DNA from: Pseudomonas sp. W4I3
GTDB lineage: Bacteria; Pseudomonadota; Gammaproteobacteria; Pseudomonadales; Pseudomonadaceae
NCBI RefSeq assembly: GCF_030816195.1
Contig: NZ_JAUSXS010000001.1
Location: 1,015,501-1,079,500 of the forward strand
DNA length: 64,000 nucleotides
Direction of reading: 5' to 3'
In this document: piece by piece, positions 7,746 to 16,130 of the stretch
How the letters are laid out: the number at the start of each line of letters is the position of its first letter
Numbering within the stretch: the stretch's first letter is position 1
Program-made: the position numbers and the translations under genes
The notes under the pieces: generated by a model
Database searches by the model: none
Told to the model about the DNA's origin: nothing
Seen by the model: the letters and a program-made list of their open reading frames with translations, nothing else

Positions 7746-8457
7746 CGACGCGCAGCCATTTTTCCAGCAGCTTGAACCCGCGCACCAGCACGTAAGCCAT
7801 CAACAGGTAGAACAGCCCGGCCGCGAAGAAGATCTCCACCGGCAGGTAGGTGCGCGCAATGATGGTCCGCGCCATGCCGGTCAGTTCCAGCAAGGTTACG
7901 GTACTGGCCAGGGCACTGGCTTTCAGCATCAGAATTACTTCGTTGCTGTAGGCAGGCAGGCCGATACGCGAGGCACGCGGCAGGATGATATAGAACAGCG
8001 TCTTGGGTTTGGACATGCCCAGAGCGCGAGCCGCTTCGATCTCACCCGGAGGGATGGCCTGGATCGCGCCGCGCAGGATTTCGGCGATATAGGCGGCGGT
8101 GTGCAAGGTCATGGTGGCGGTGGCGCACCAGAACGGGTCGCGCAGGTAGGGCCACATGAAGCTGCCGCGCACGCTGTCGAATTGCGCCAGGCCGTAGTAG
8201 ACCAGGAACAACTGCACCAGCAGGGGCGTACCGCGGAAGAAGAAAATGTAGGCATAGGGCAGCGCGCTCACGTACCAGCGGCGCGAAGAGCGAGCGATAC
8301 CCAGTGGGATCGCCAGCAACAGGCCGGCAATCACGGCGATTGCCACCAGTTCAAGGGTCAGTGTTGCGCCCTGGGCCAGTTTGGGCAGCCACTTGATGAT
8401 CACGGCCCAGTTCAGGCCCAGGTCGAAATGCGACAGCCAGCTGTAATCACCGCTCAT
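7726..8457 (-). CDS. Basic amino acid ABC transporter permease (ArtM/HisM type)
   Basis: A 243-residue inner-membrane permease of the polar amino acid family. It has about five membrane segments and the EAA loop EIEAARALGMSKPKTLFYII, where it contacts the ATPase. The chosen start at 8457 overlaps the previous permease stop by 4 bp (ATGA), which fixes the start and implies coupling; a longer open frame to 8703 has no support. It would form the heterodimeric channel with the neighbouring permease. Order and sequence recall PA5152-PA5155 of P. aeruginosa. Confidence 0.9.
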   Translation of the reverse strand: MSGDYSWLSHFDLGLNWAVIIKWLPKLAQGATLTLELVAIAVIAGLLLAIPLGIARSSRRWYVSALPYAYIFFFRGTPLLVQLFLVYYGLAQFDSVRGSFMWPYLRDPFWCATATMTLHTAAYIAEILRGAIQAIPPGEIEAARALGMSKPKTLFYIILPRASRIGLPAYSNEVILMLKASALASTVTLLELTGMARTIIARTYLPVEIFFAAGLFYLLMAYVLVRGFKLLEKWLRVDACQGR

Positions 8458-9149
8458 TGGGCGCTCCTTGCAAAGCCGCGGGCGGCGCGTTTTTCCAGCA
8501 AGTGCATGCCGGTCATGGCCAGCACGGTCAGGCCCAGGTACATAAAGGCGGCAACCATGAAGAAGGTGAACGGCTGCTTGGTCACGGTCACGCCGATCTG
8601 TGCGTGGCGCATGATTTCTTCCAGGCCGATCACTGATACCAGCGCGGTGTCTTTCATCAGGATCATGAACAGATTGCCCAGGCCCGGCAGGGCGATGCGC
8701 CACATCTGCGGCATGATCAGCCGCGTGAAAATCCGAAACTTCGACAGCCCCAATGCCACACCGGCTTCACGGTGGCCCTTGGGAATCGCGAGGATCGCGC
8801 CGCGAAACACTTCCGTGGCGTAGGCCCCGAAGCACAGGCCCAGGGCAATGACACCTGCGGCGAAGGCACTCAGGGACAGGTCGGGGTTACCCACGAACTC
8901 GCCAATGGCGCGCATCAGATTGACGGTGCCGAAGTAAATCAGCAGCACCCACAGCAATTCGGGGATACCGCGAACGATGGTCGAATAAGCACCGCCCAGC
9001 CATTGCAACGGCTTGTACGGCGAGGTCTTGGCCAAGGCACCGGCCAGGCCCAGCACCAGCCCCAGGCACAGGGCCGTGAGTGCCAGTTTGACGGTCATCA
9101 GCGCGCCGGCGGCGAGGGCCGGGCCGAATCCGTAGAGATCGAAATTCAT
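8454..9149 (-). CDS. Basic amino acid ABC transporter permease (ArtQ/HisQ type)
   Basis: A 231-residue permease, partner of the next gene. It has the polar amino acid permease N-terminus (GALMTVKLALTALCLGLVLG), a central VRGIPELLWVLLIYFG segment, and the EAA loop GHREAGVALGLSKFRIFTRL. It is encoded 74 bp after the binding-protein gene and overlaps the following permease by 4 bp. Substrate is inferred from the binding protein as lysine, arginine, ornithine or histidine. Confidence 0.9.
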   Translation of the reverse strand: MNFDLYGFGPALAAGALMTVKLALTALCLGLVLGLAGALAKTSPYKPLQWLGGAYSTIVRGIPELLWVLLIYFGTVNLMRAIGEFVGNPDLSLSAFAAGVIALGLCFGAYATEVFRGAILAIPKGHREAGVALGLSKFRIFTRLIMPQMWRIALPGLGNLFMILMKDTALVSVIGLEEIMRHAQIGVTVTKQPFTFFMVAAFMYLGLTVLAMTGMHLLEKRAARGFARSAQ

Positions 9150-9223
9150 GGTGTTTTCATATCGCGGCAGGCATTGCTAAAAGCCGACGCGCTGCAGAGC
9201 GCGCGTCGGTCAGGCCGTTCAGA

Positions 9224-9976
9224 TCATTCGATGCTGAACGGGAAGTACTTGTCGTTGATCTTCTTGTAGGTGCCGTCTGCCTTGATCTCTGCCAGGGCTT
9301 TGTTCAGGCGCTCGCGCAGCGGGTCGCCCTTGCGTACGGCGATACCGATCTTGTCGCTTTCTACAACCGGGTCGCCCTTGAATTCATAGGCCGAACCGTC
9401 TTTGCTCTTGAGCCATTCGTACTGCACATACTTGTCGGCGAGGATGCCGTCCAGGCGACCGGAAGTCAGGTCGAGGTAGGCGTTTTCCTGGGTGTCATAC
9501 AGCTTGGCCTCGGTGTCAGGCAGCTTGTCTTCCAGGTAGGTGCCGGCCAGCGTTGCGCGTTGTGCACCGATCACCTTGCCCTTGAGGTAGGCGGCGTCGG
9601 TCTTGAAATCGGCGGTGGCTTTTGGCGCGATGAACTGCAGCTTGTTGGAGTAGTACGGGTCGGTAAAATCGACGGCCTGCTTGCGTTCATCGGTGATGGA
9701 CAGCGAGGACACCAGGAAGTCGAACTTCTTGGCGTTCAGGGCCGGGATGATGCCGTCCCAGTCGGACACATACACTTCGCACTTCTCGACTTTCATCTTG
9801 GCGCACAGGGCGTCGCCGATGTCCTTGTCGAAACCGACGACATTGCCGCTGGCGTCTTTATTGTTGAAGGGCGGGTAGGCCGCTTCGATCCCCATCTTCA
9901 AGGTTTCTGCCATGGCCGTGGCGCTGAACGCCATCGAGACGGCCGCGGCCAGAAGGAATTTTTTATAGGTCTGCAT
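9224..9976 (-). CDS. Lysine/arginine/ornithine-type periplasmic binding protein
   Basis: A 250-residue family 3 solute-binding protein. It has a Sec signal peptide ending near AMA-ET, then the ligand domain start LKMGIEAAYPPFNNKDASG, WDGIIPALNAKKFDFLVSS and the SLSITDERKQAVDFTDPYY signature of basic amino acid binders. A longer open frame to 10042 exists, but ATG 9976 gives a normal signal peptide and has GGAG about 8 bp upstream. It lies 13 bp after the ATPase gene and feeds the two permeases downstream. Confidence 0.92.
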   Translation of the reverse strand: MQTYKKFLLAAAVSMAFSATAMAETLKMGIEAAYPPFNNKDASGNVVGFDKDIGDALCAKMKVEKCEVYVSDWDGIIPALNAKKFDFLVSSLSITDERKQAVDFTDPYYSNKLQFIAPKATADFKTDAAYLKGKVIGAQRATLAGTYLEDKLPDTEAKLYDTQENAYLDLTSGRLDGILADKYVQYEWLKSKDGSAYEFKGDPVVESDKIGIAVRKGDPLRERLNKALAEIKADGTYKKINDKYFPFSIE

Positions 9977-9989
9977 GCATGTTGCTCCG

Positions 9990-10763
9990 TTAGCGGTTGC
10001 TGGACATGAATTGTTTGCAGCGCGCCGAAAGCGGGTTGTCAAACACCTGCTGTGGCGATCCTTGCTCTTCGACCAGGCCCTGGTGCAGGAACACCACTTC
10101 GCTGGATACCTGGCGGGCGAAGCCCATTTCGTGGGTGACCAGCAGCATGGTGCGGCCTTCTTCGGCCAGCGCGCGGATCACATTAAGTACTTCCTGGACC
10201 ATTTCCGGGTCAAGCGCCGAGGTCGGTTCATCGAACAAGATGACCTTGGGCTGCATCGCCAGCGTACGCGCAATCGCCGCGCGTTGTTGCTGACCACCGG
10301 AGAGCTGGGCCGGGTAGGCGTGGCGCTTGTCGGCGATGCCGACCTTGGCCAGCAGGGCTTCGGCCACTTCTATAGCCTCGGCCTTGCTCTGGCCGAGCAC
10401 TCGGCGGGGCGCCTCGATAATGTTGTCGAGGACGCTCATGTGCGGCCACAGGTTAAAGTTTTGAAACACAAAACCGATTTCGCTGCGCAGGCGGTTGATC
10501 TGCTTACCATCGGCGGCCATCAGCTCGCCGTTTTTTGCCGCCTTGAGCTTGAGTTCTTCGCCGGCCACCAGGATCTGGCCCTGATGCGGGTTTTCCAGCA
10601 GGTTGATGCAGCGCAGGAAGGTGGACTTGCCGGAGCCGGAGGAACCCAGGATCGAGATCACATCGCCGTCGCGAGCGGTCAGCGAGATACCTTTGAGTAC
10701 CTCCAGCTCACCGTAGCGTTTGTGCAAGTTTCGGATTTCAAGCGCGGGCGTGGCCTCGGCCAT
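9990..10763 (-). CDS. Basic amino acid ABC transporter ATPase (HisP/ArtP type)
   Basis: A 257-residue ATPase and first gene of the operon. Walker A GSSGSGKST is near residues 39-47, the Q-loop region is FQNFNLWPHMSV, the signature is LSGGQQQRAAIARTLA, Walker B is VILFDEPTSALDPE and the H-loop is LLVTHEMGFA. It hydrolyses ATP to drive uptake through the two permeases. The gene order ATPase, binding protein, permease, permease, methyltransferase is on one strand with short gaps or overlaps. Confidence 0.93.
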   Translation of the reverse strand: MAEATPALEIRNLHKRYGELEVLKGISLTARDGDVISILGSSGSGKSTFLRCINLLENPHQGQILVAGEELKLKAAKNGELMAADGKQINRLRSEIGFVFQNFNLWPHMSVLDNIIEAPRRVLGQSKAEAIEVAEALLAKVGIADKRHAYPAQLSGGQQQRAAIARTLAMQPKVILFDEPTSALDPEMVQEVLNVIRALAEEGRTMLLVTHEMGFARQVSSEVVFLHQGLVEEQGSPQQVFDNPLSARCKQFMSSNR

Positions 10764-11319
10764 GTGCGGTCCTCATTGTATTCGTTGCGTTCTGCACTGT
10801 TGGGCCGCCTTCCTGGCGAGGCGCCAAGCTAGCATAGCGTTTGGATGACAGCCAACAGCGCTGCGGACGGTTAACAGGTGGTCTGCGGCAGGGTGTCGCA
10901 TCAGCGCAGCGGCGTGTCGCGCCATCAACAACCGAACAGACGTTTGAACCCGAAGAATCCACAGGCTTCGCGTAAAAAAGGGCGCGATGGTGCCAGCTTT
11001 GCGCGGGTGTTGGAAGGGTTAACCAGGCAAACGGCGCTTAACGGCACTTTTCTGGAGCGTCACGCACTTTTTGTGTGTGTTTTTGGTGCGCCTGTTCGTT
11101 CTGAAGGTGAGTCGCACGGTAACGCTATAGCGGAATGCCATTGTTCTCAAAGACTTGCGGTCACTGCTGAATAGTCCTACAGCCCGCGTCAATCGCGGCC
11201 TTGTTACATTTTGGCGCAAAACTTGCGTAAAAAATAAAGAACGCCCTGTTGGTTTCTTTTCACGAGAAAGACCGCAGGCCAGGCGAACCGTTTTCGCAAT
11301 TCCTCGCAAAGGTGTGTCA
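10764..11319. other. Divergent intergenic region, transporter operon / gabP
   Basis: A 556-bp non-coding gap between divergent genes. It holds the sigma54-type promoter for gabP (11212-11227). No convincing promoter was picked for the transporter operon, and no REP element or RNA was recognised. In-frame upstream extension of gabP to 11155 is rejected because it would cross this promoter. Confidence 0.6.
11212..11227 (+). promoter_or_regulatory. Sigma54-type promoter before gabP
   Basis: TGGCGCAAAACTTGCG has the invariant GG and GC elements exactly 10 bp apart (-24/-12) and the TTGC core. It lies about 95 bp before the gabP start. This suggests nitrogen- or carbon-stress control through an enhancer-binding protein such as NtrC or CbrB. 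Confidence 0.65.
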
Positions 11320-12711
11320 ATGAGTAGTACGCAAAGCTCCAATGACCTCGAACAGGGGCTCAAACCGCGGCATGTCACCATGCTGTCGATTGCTGGCGTT
11401 ATCGGTGCCGGTTTGTTTGTCGGCTCCGGCCACGCGATTGCCGCCGCCGGCCCGGCCGTGCTGCTGGCTTATGCGGCTGCCGGTACGTTGGTGGTACTGG
11501 TAATGCGCATGCTGGCCGAGATGGCGGTTGCGTCGCCGGACACCGGATCGTTCTCCACCTACGCCGACCGGGCGATCGGCCACTGGGCCGGGTTCACCAT
11601 CGGCTGGCTGTACTGGTGGTTCTGGGTGCTGGTGATTCCGTTGGAAGCCAACGCGGCGGCGACCATCCTGCATGCATGGTTCCCCGACGTGGCGATCTGG
11701 GCCTTCACCCTGATCATTACCTTGCTGCTGACCGCAACCAATCTGTTCAGCGTAAAGAACTACGGTGAGTTCGAGTTCTGGTTTGCGCTGATCAAGGTCG
11801 TGGCGATTGTAGGCTTCGTCATCCTCGGCCTGGCGGCGATCTTCGGCCTCTTGCCCACCAGCCAGGTCAGCGGCGTATCGCACCTGTTCGACACCCAGGG
11901 CTTTATGCCCAACGGCATGGGCGCGGTGCTCGCGGCGATCCTCACCACCATGTTCTCGTTCATGGGTACCGAGATCGTGACCATCGCCGCCGCCGAATCG
12001 AAGAACCCCGGTCAGCAAATCACCAAGGCCACCAACTCGGTGATCTGGCGGATTGGCTTGTTCTATCTCTTGTCGATCTTCATCGTCGTTTCCCTGGTGC
12101 CTTGGAATGATCCGACCCTGGCTGCCGTAGGTTCCTACCAGACCGTGCTCGAGCGCATGGGCATCCCGAATGCCAAGCTGATCGTCGACCTGGTGGTATT
12201 GGTTGCCGTGACCAGTTGCCTCAACTCGGCGCTGTATACCGCCTCGCGCATGCTGTTTTCCCTGGGCCGTCGCGGCGATGCTCCGGCCGTGGCCAAGCGC
12301 ACCAATAAAAGCGGCACGCCTTACTGGGCCGTGTTGCTGTCCACGGGCGCTGCGTTCCTGGCGGTATTTGCCAACTATGTGGCGCCGGCGGCGGTATTTG
12401 AATTCCTGCTGGCCAGCTCTGGCGCCATTGCCTTGCTGGTGTATCTGGTGATCGCAGTGTCGCAACTGCGCATGCGTCAGAAGCGTACGGCGGCGGGCGA
12501 GAAGATTGTCTTCAAGATGTGGCTGTTCCCCGGCCTGACCTATGCGGTGATGGTGTTTATCGTGGGGACGTTGACCATCATGCTGTTCCAGGAAGCGCAC
12601 CGCGTCGAAATCATCGCGACGGGCATTCTGAGCCTGCTGGTGGTATTGGCGGGGTTGTTCGTTGCGAGCCGTCGCAAGGCCCAGAGAGTGGGCGCTGCCG
12701 TACTGAACTGA
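11320..12711 (+). CDS. gabP: GABA permease, AAT/APC family
   Basis: A 463-residue amino acid transporter with about 12 membrane segments. It opens with LKPRHVTMLSIAGVIGAGLF (family helix 1) and has the conserved EFWFALIKVVAIVGFVILG and MFSFMGTEIVTIAAAES segments. From memory it closely resembles pseudomonad GabP, so 4-aminobutyrate/H+ symport at the inner membrane is the likely role. The start at 11320 gives MSSTQSSNDLEQGL; the frame is open further upstream but crosses a sigma54-type promoter. A nested REPIN follows 17 bp after the stop. Confidence 0.85.
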   Translation: MSSTQSSNDLEQGLKPRHVTMLSIAGVIGAGLFVGSGHAIAAAGPAVLLAYAAAGTLVVLVMRMLAEMAVASPDTGSFSTYADRAIGHWAGFTIGWLYWWFWVLVIPLEANAAATILHAWFPDVAIWAFTLIITLLLTATNLFSVKNYGEFEFWFALIKVVAIVGFVILGLAAIFGLLPTSQVSGVSHLFDTQGFMPNGMGAVLAAILTTMFSFMGTEIVTIAAAESKNPGQQITKATNSVIWRIGLFYLLSIFIVVSLVPWNDPTLAAVGSYQTVLERMGIPNAKLIVDLVVLVAVTSCLNSALYTASRMLFSLGRRGDAPAVAKRTNKSGTPYWAVLLSTGAAFLAVFANYVAPAAVFEFLLASSGAIALLVYLVIAVSQLRMRQKRTAAGEKIVFKMWLFPGLTYAVMVFIVGTLTIMLFQEAHRVEIIATGILSLLVVLAGLFVASRRKAQRVGAAVLN

Positions 12712-12728
12712 CAAAATGTCGATCAACA

Positions 12729-12922
12729 ATGTGGGAGGAGGCTTGCCCTAATGCCAGTCAGTTAAGGCTTTTGTAGGAGCGAGCTTGCTCGCGAAGAACT
12801 CAGGGCCACCGCGTTTATCCAGAATGAACGCGTTGCCTAGGCGTTTTTCGCGAGCAAGCTCGCTCCTACATTGAACCGCTTTCGCTTAACTGACTGGCAT
12901 TAGGGCGTGCCCCCTCCCACAT
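12729..12922. repeat. REPIN inside a REPIN (two families nested)
   Basis: The outer arms, 12729-12765 and 12886-12922, are near-perfect 37-bp complements beginning with GTGGGAGGAGGCTTGCC. Inside them is a second, complete REP doublet (12772-12795 and 12847-12870, GTAGGAGCGAGCTTGCTCGC type). REP doublets are mobilised by RAYT transposases encoded elsewhere. The arrangement looks like one family inserted into the loop of the other. It also separates convergent gabP and the next gene. Confidence 0.85.
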
Positions 12923-12932
12923 TTTGTAGGTG

Positions 12933-13346
12933 TCAGTCTGCTGAGTTCGTCAGGGACTGGGACGCTGCGACATAGTCCGCTTGAAACTGCGGCGATTCGA
13001 TCCACGCCAATGCGGCCGCTTCATCATCGCTGTCGGTGGCCCACTGACGGTATTCCATCAGCGCTGCCAGGATGAAGTCGGTGGCTTGCTCTTCGCCTTC
13101 CTGTTCCAGCACCAGCGCCAGCAGCGGGTGCGCCAGGAAAGCCGCACACAGCGCCTGTTGGCTGGTCTGACCCGCAACACGCATCTCTTCGAACAGCTCG
13201 GTCAAATCCACCGACTCAAGGTCGATACGGCTGTCATCACCGGCGAAGGCATCCGGCTTGGTCGCCACGGCGCGCTGGGTACGGTTTTGCTTGGCCTTGG
13301 TTTTGGCGCGCTGGGCGCGTTTTTGCTGTTTGTTCGGCGAGGCCAT
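12933..13346 (-). CDS. Conserved hypothetical protein, 137 aa
   Basis: A soluble protein of two parts. Residues 1-32 are very rich in lysine, arginine and glutamine (NKQQKRAQRAKTKAKQNR). The rest is acidic and helical (ESVDLTELFEEM, EQEGEEQATDFILAALMEY). No enzyme motif or signal peptide is visible. The basic tail could bind nucleic acid or the ribosome, which is speculation. It is encoded convergent to gabP across the nested REPIN and divergent from the SBF-type transporter gene. Confidence 0.7.
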   Translation of the reverse strand: MASPNKQQKRAQRAKTKAKQNRTQRAVATKPDAFAGDDSRIDLESVDLTELFEEMRVAGQTSQQALCAAFLAHPLLALVLEQEGEEQATDFILAALMEYRQWATDSDDEAAALAWIESPQFQADYVAASQSLTNSAD

Positions 13347-13460
13347 GGGCGTGACGTCCTTGGGGGTCGGAATTAGGGATGGGGTATTGAAGCGCAGGTT
13401 GAGACAAATCCCAAGGTAATCCGGGTAGGCTAGGCCTTTGCAACTTGCCAGAGCGTCTTC

Positions 13461-14426
13461 ATGACCCGCGACACCCTAGAGCGTAACCAGATTCCCCTCT
13501 ACTTTGTCGCCCTCCTGCTGGCCGCTCTCTGTTCGGTAGCCGCGCCGTCTTTCGCTCAGCGTTTGAGCGTATTGATCACGCCCGCCATCGCGGTATTGAT
13601 GTACGCGATGTTCCTGCAAATTCCTTTCCTCGATCTGCGCCGCAGCTGGGGCAACAAACGCTTTATGGTGGCGTTGCTGCTGGCCAATTTTATCCTGGTG
13701 CCGTTGCTGGTCTGGGTGCTGACCCGTGGCCTGTTGGCGCACCCTGCGCTGCTGGTGGGCGCGTTGCTGGTGTTGCTGACGCCGTGTATCGATTACGTGG
13801 TGGTGTTTACTCACATTGGCAAAGGCGACTCGCGGCTGGTGCTGGCGGCCACGCCGTTACTGCTGCTGATGCAGCTGGCCCTGCTGCCGGTGTACCTGGG
13901 GTTGATGCTGGGCGCGCAATCGGAGGTGGTGATCGCGGTCGGGCCGTTTATCGAAGCGTTCCTGTTGCTGATCGTGGCGCCGATGGTACTGGCCGCGTTG
14001 ACCCTGTTGCTTGCGCGACGCTCGGCGCTTGTTAGCCGTTGGAACAACGCCTGGGCCTGGTTGCCGGTGCCGGCAATGGCCCTCGTACTGTTCGTGGTGA
14101 TCGGCTCGCAGATTACTTCAGTGGTTCGGGGTATCAGCGCACTGCTGCCAGTGCTGCCAGTCTATGTGGGCTTCGTGCTGCTGGCGCCGCTGATGGGGAT
14201 GTTGGCCGCGTGCCTGTTCGCGCTGCCGGCGGCAACGGCGCGTGCGGTGACGTTCAGCGCATCCACGCGCAATTCGCTGGTGGTGCTGCCCCTGGCGCTG
14301 GCGTTGCCTGAAGGCGTGCGCGGGTTGGCTGCGACGGCGGTCATTCTGCAAACCCTGGTCGAGCTGGTTGCGCAGCTGATCTACATCCGCGTGATCCCGG
14401 CCCTGGTGTGGCCCGGCAGTCGGTAA
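13461..14426 (+). CDS. ACR3/bile-acid-symporter (SBF) family transporter
   Basis: A 321-residue membrane protein with about ten segments. It shows ITPAIAVLMYAMFLQIPFLD, then LLTPCIDYVVVFTHIGKGD with a conserved cysteine, and near the C-terminus FSASTRNSLVVLPLALALP, which matches the ACR3-type motif. Such proteins export arsenite, and relatives are often annotated arsenic resistance protein. No arsR, arsC or arsH gene lies beside it, so arsenite as substrate is uncertain. The short gap to the following glycosyltransferase pseudogene allows but does not prove co-transcription. Confidence 0.75.
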   Translation: MTRDTLERNQIPLYFVALLLAALCSVAAPSFAQRLSVLITPAIAVLMYAMFLQIPFLDLRRSWGNKRFMVALLLANFILVPLLVWVLTRGLLAHPALLVGALLVLLTPCIDYVVVFTHIGKGDSRLVLAATPLLLLMQLALLPVYLGLMLGAQSEVVIAVGPFIEAFLLLIVAPMVLAALTLLLARRSALVSRWNNAWAWLPVPAMALVLFVVIGSQITSVVRGISALLPVLPVYVGFVLLAPLMGMLAACLFALPAATARAVTFSASTRNSLVVLPLALALPEGVRGLAATAVILQTLVELVAQLIYIRVIPALVWPGSR

Positions 14427-14512
14427 CCAATGAATCTTCAGGTTCGTTCAGGCGCTATTCAGGCAGGCGGTCGGCACCATAAGCCCGCGCTTCTTACCTG
14501 ACAGGTCAACCG

Positions 14513-16122
14513 ATGGATCACCGCAGCCGCTTTCGCCTGGAATCCCTGGGTATTTTTCTGATTGCCCTATTGCTGTTCACCTTGGGGATCTGGGACCAAC
14601 AGCCCCAAGGCTTTGACGGGCGCTGGGCGCTGTTTCTGCAGGAAATGTTTCGCCACGGTGCGAGTCTTTTCCCCACCACCTATGGCCAGCCGTACGCGGA
14701 TTACCCCGGCACCGCGACCTTCTTCAGCTACGTCTTCGCCCGGTTGTTTGACGCGCCCAACCATCTGGCGAATGTGCTGCCCACCGCGCTCGCGTCGGCA
14801 GGGGTGATTGCCCTGATCTATCGCCTGCTGGCGCCGTCCAGCCGGCCGTGGGCATTACTGACGGTGCTGCTGACATTGCTCACCACCCAACTGCTCGAAA
14901 AGTCACGCTCGGTGTGCCTGGATCAGATGGTCGCGCTGTTGTGCGTAGGCGCTTTCTACCTGCTGCACAGTGGCGAGCAGTTGGGCTCGCGGTTCAGGCA
15001 ACTGGCGGTGTTCCCGTTGTTCATCCTGGCCTTTGCGATTCGTGGGCCGCTGGGGTTGATCGAAGTGTGTGGTGTTGCCTGCGTGTACTGGGCGCTGGGC
15101 CGGCCGGGCGAGCGCGTCAGGCAGGTACTTATTCACGGGGCTGCCGGGTTGCTGTTGCTGGCGGCGTGCTGGTGGGTACTGATGAAGCTCGCACGAATCA
15201 GCGGTGGCGATGCCTTTGCCGATGAGGTGTTCAAGATGCAGGTCGGCGGGCGCCTCGATGAGTCTGGCGAGCCGTTTTACTTCTACTTCCAGCTGAGTTT
15301 GTACCGCTACTTCCCGGTGGTGCCGTTGGCGCTGGCTACCTTGATTGCGCTACGTCATCGCTGGGCACAACGTTGGGCCAATGATGAGGTGCAGCTGCTG
15401 ATACGGCTCGGCGCCTGCGGCCTGATGATTTTGCTCGGCTTGTCAGTGCCGCATTTCAAGCGGTCGCCTATTACATCCTGCCCATGGTGCCGATGTTCGC
15501 TGCGGTGGCGGCCTATGGGCTGCTTCAGGCGCAAGGCTGGCTCGTTGGCGTGCGCCGCTGTTACGAAGGGTTGGTTGTGGCGCTGCCGGCGCTGTGCGTG
15601 GTGGTGCTGTTTGTGTGTCGGCATGCCTGGCACAAACAGGGTTACTGGCCCGAGGTATCGATGCCGTTGTTGATCGGCGTGCTGATACTTCTGCAGGCAG
15701 CGGCGATGGTGGCGTGGCGTCGGACCGCGCGCCTGGTGTGGCTCAGCATGATCGCCCTGGCAGCGCAGTGGCTGTTGTTGGTGACCGTGATCGAGCCAGC
15801 CAAGGACCTTCAGTTCGATACCCGGCAGTTCGTCAGCCAAGTGGAAGCGTTGCGCGATGCGCAGCCGGGGCCTTTGGTATTTGTCGACCTCGCCCGAGAC
15901 ACCTGGGCGGTACGCTACATGATGAACCTGGACCACGACGAGCAGCCGTTGTTCGTCGGGCGTAACGAGCTGGAGCTGCTCGCCACATTGCCCCGGCCGT
16001 CCTGGGTGATTGTGCCGCGCAAGGACACTGCGCTGTTGAAGGGTTCACCCGTAGAACCGTTGGCGCCGAGCTTTCAGGGGCGGTTGAATGACAATCCGCT
16101 GATGGTGTTTTTGCTCAGGTGA
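14513..16122 (+). pseudogene. PMT/ArnT-like glycosyltransferase, frameshifted
   Basis: An inner-membrane glycosyltransferase of the GT-C (PMT_2/ArnT-like) type, broken by a single-base frameshift. The N-terminal frame from 14513 has WDQQPQGFDGRWALFLQEM, several membrane helices and ends sensibly with GLSVPHFK near 15459. After that it turns into low-complexity arginine/cysteine sequence. The sense continues one frame over as AVAYYILPMVPMFAAVAAYG to the stop at 16122. One A missing from the CAAG at 15457-15460 explains the break; restored, the protein would be about 536 residues. It could be a recent mutation or a sequencing error. Lipid-linked sugar transfer to an envelope acceptor is the family role. 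Confidence 0.8.
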
Positions 16123-16130
16123 GAAGATCT

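Noticed and set aside
11155..11319. Upstream extension of gabP (55 extra codons)
   Set aside because: It would run across the sigma54-type promoter and lacks a ribosome site; the family N-terminus starts at 11320.
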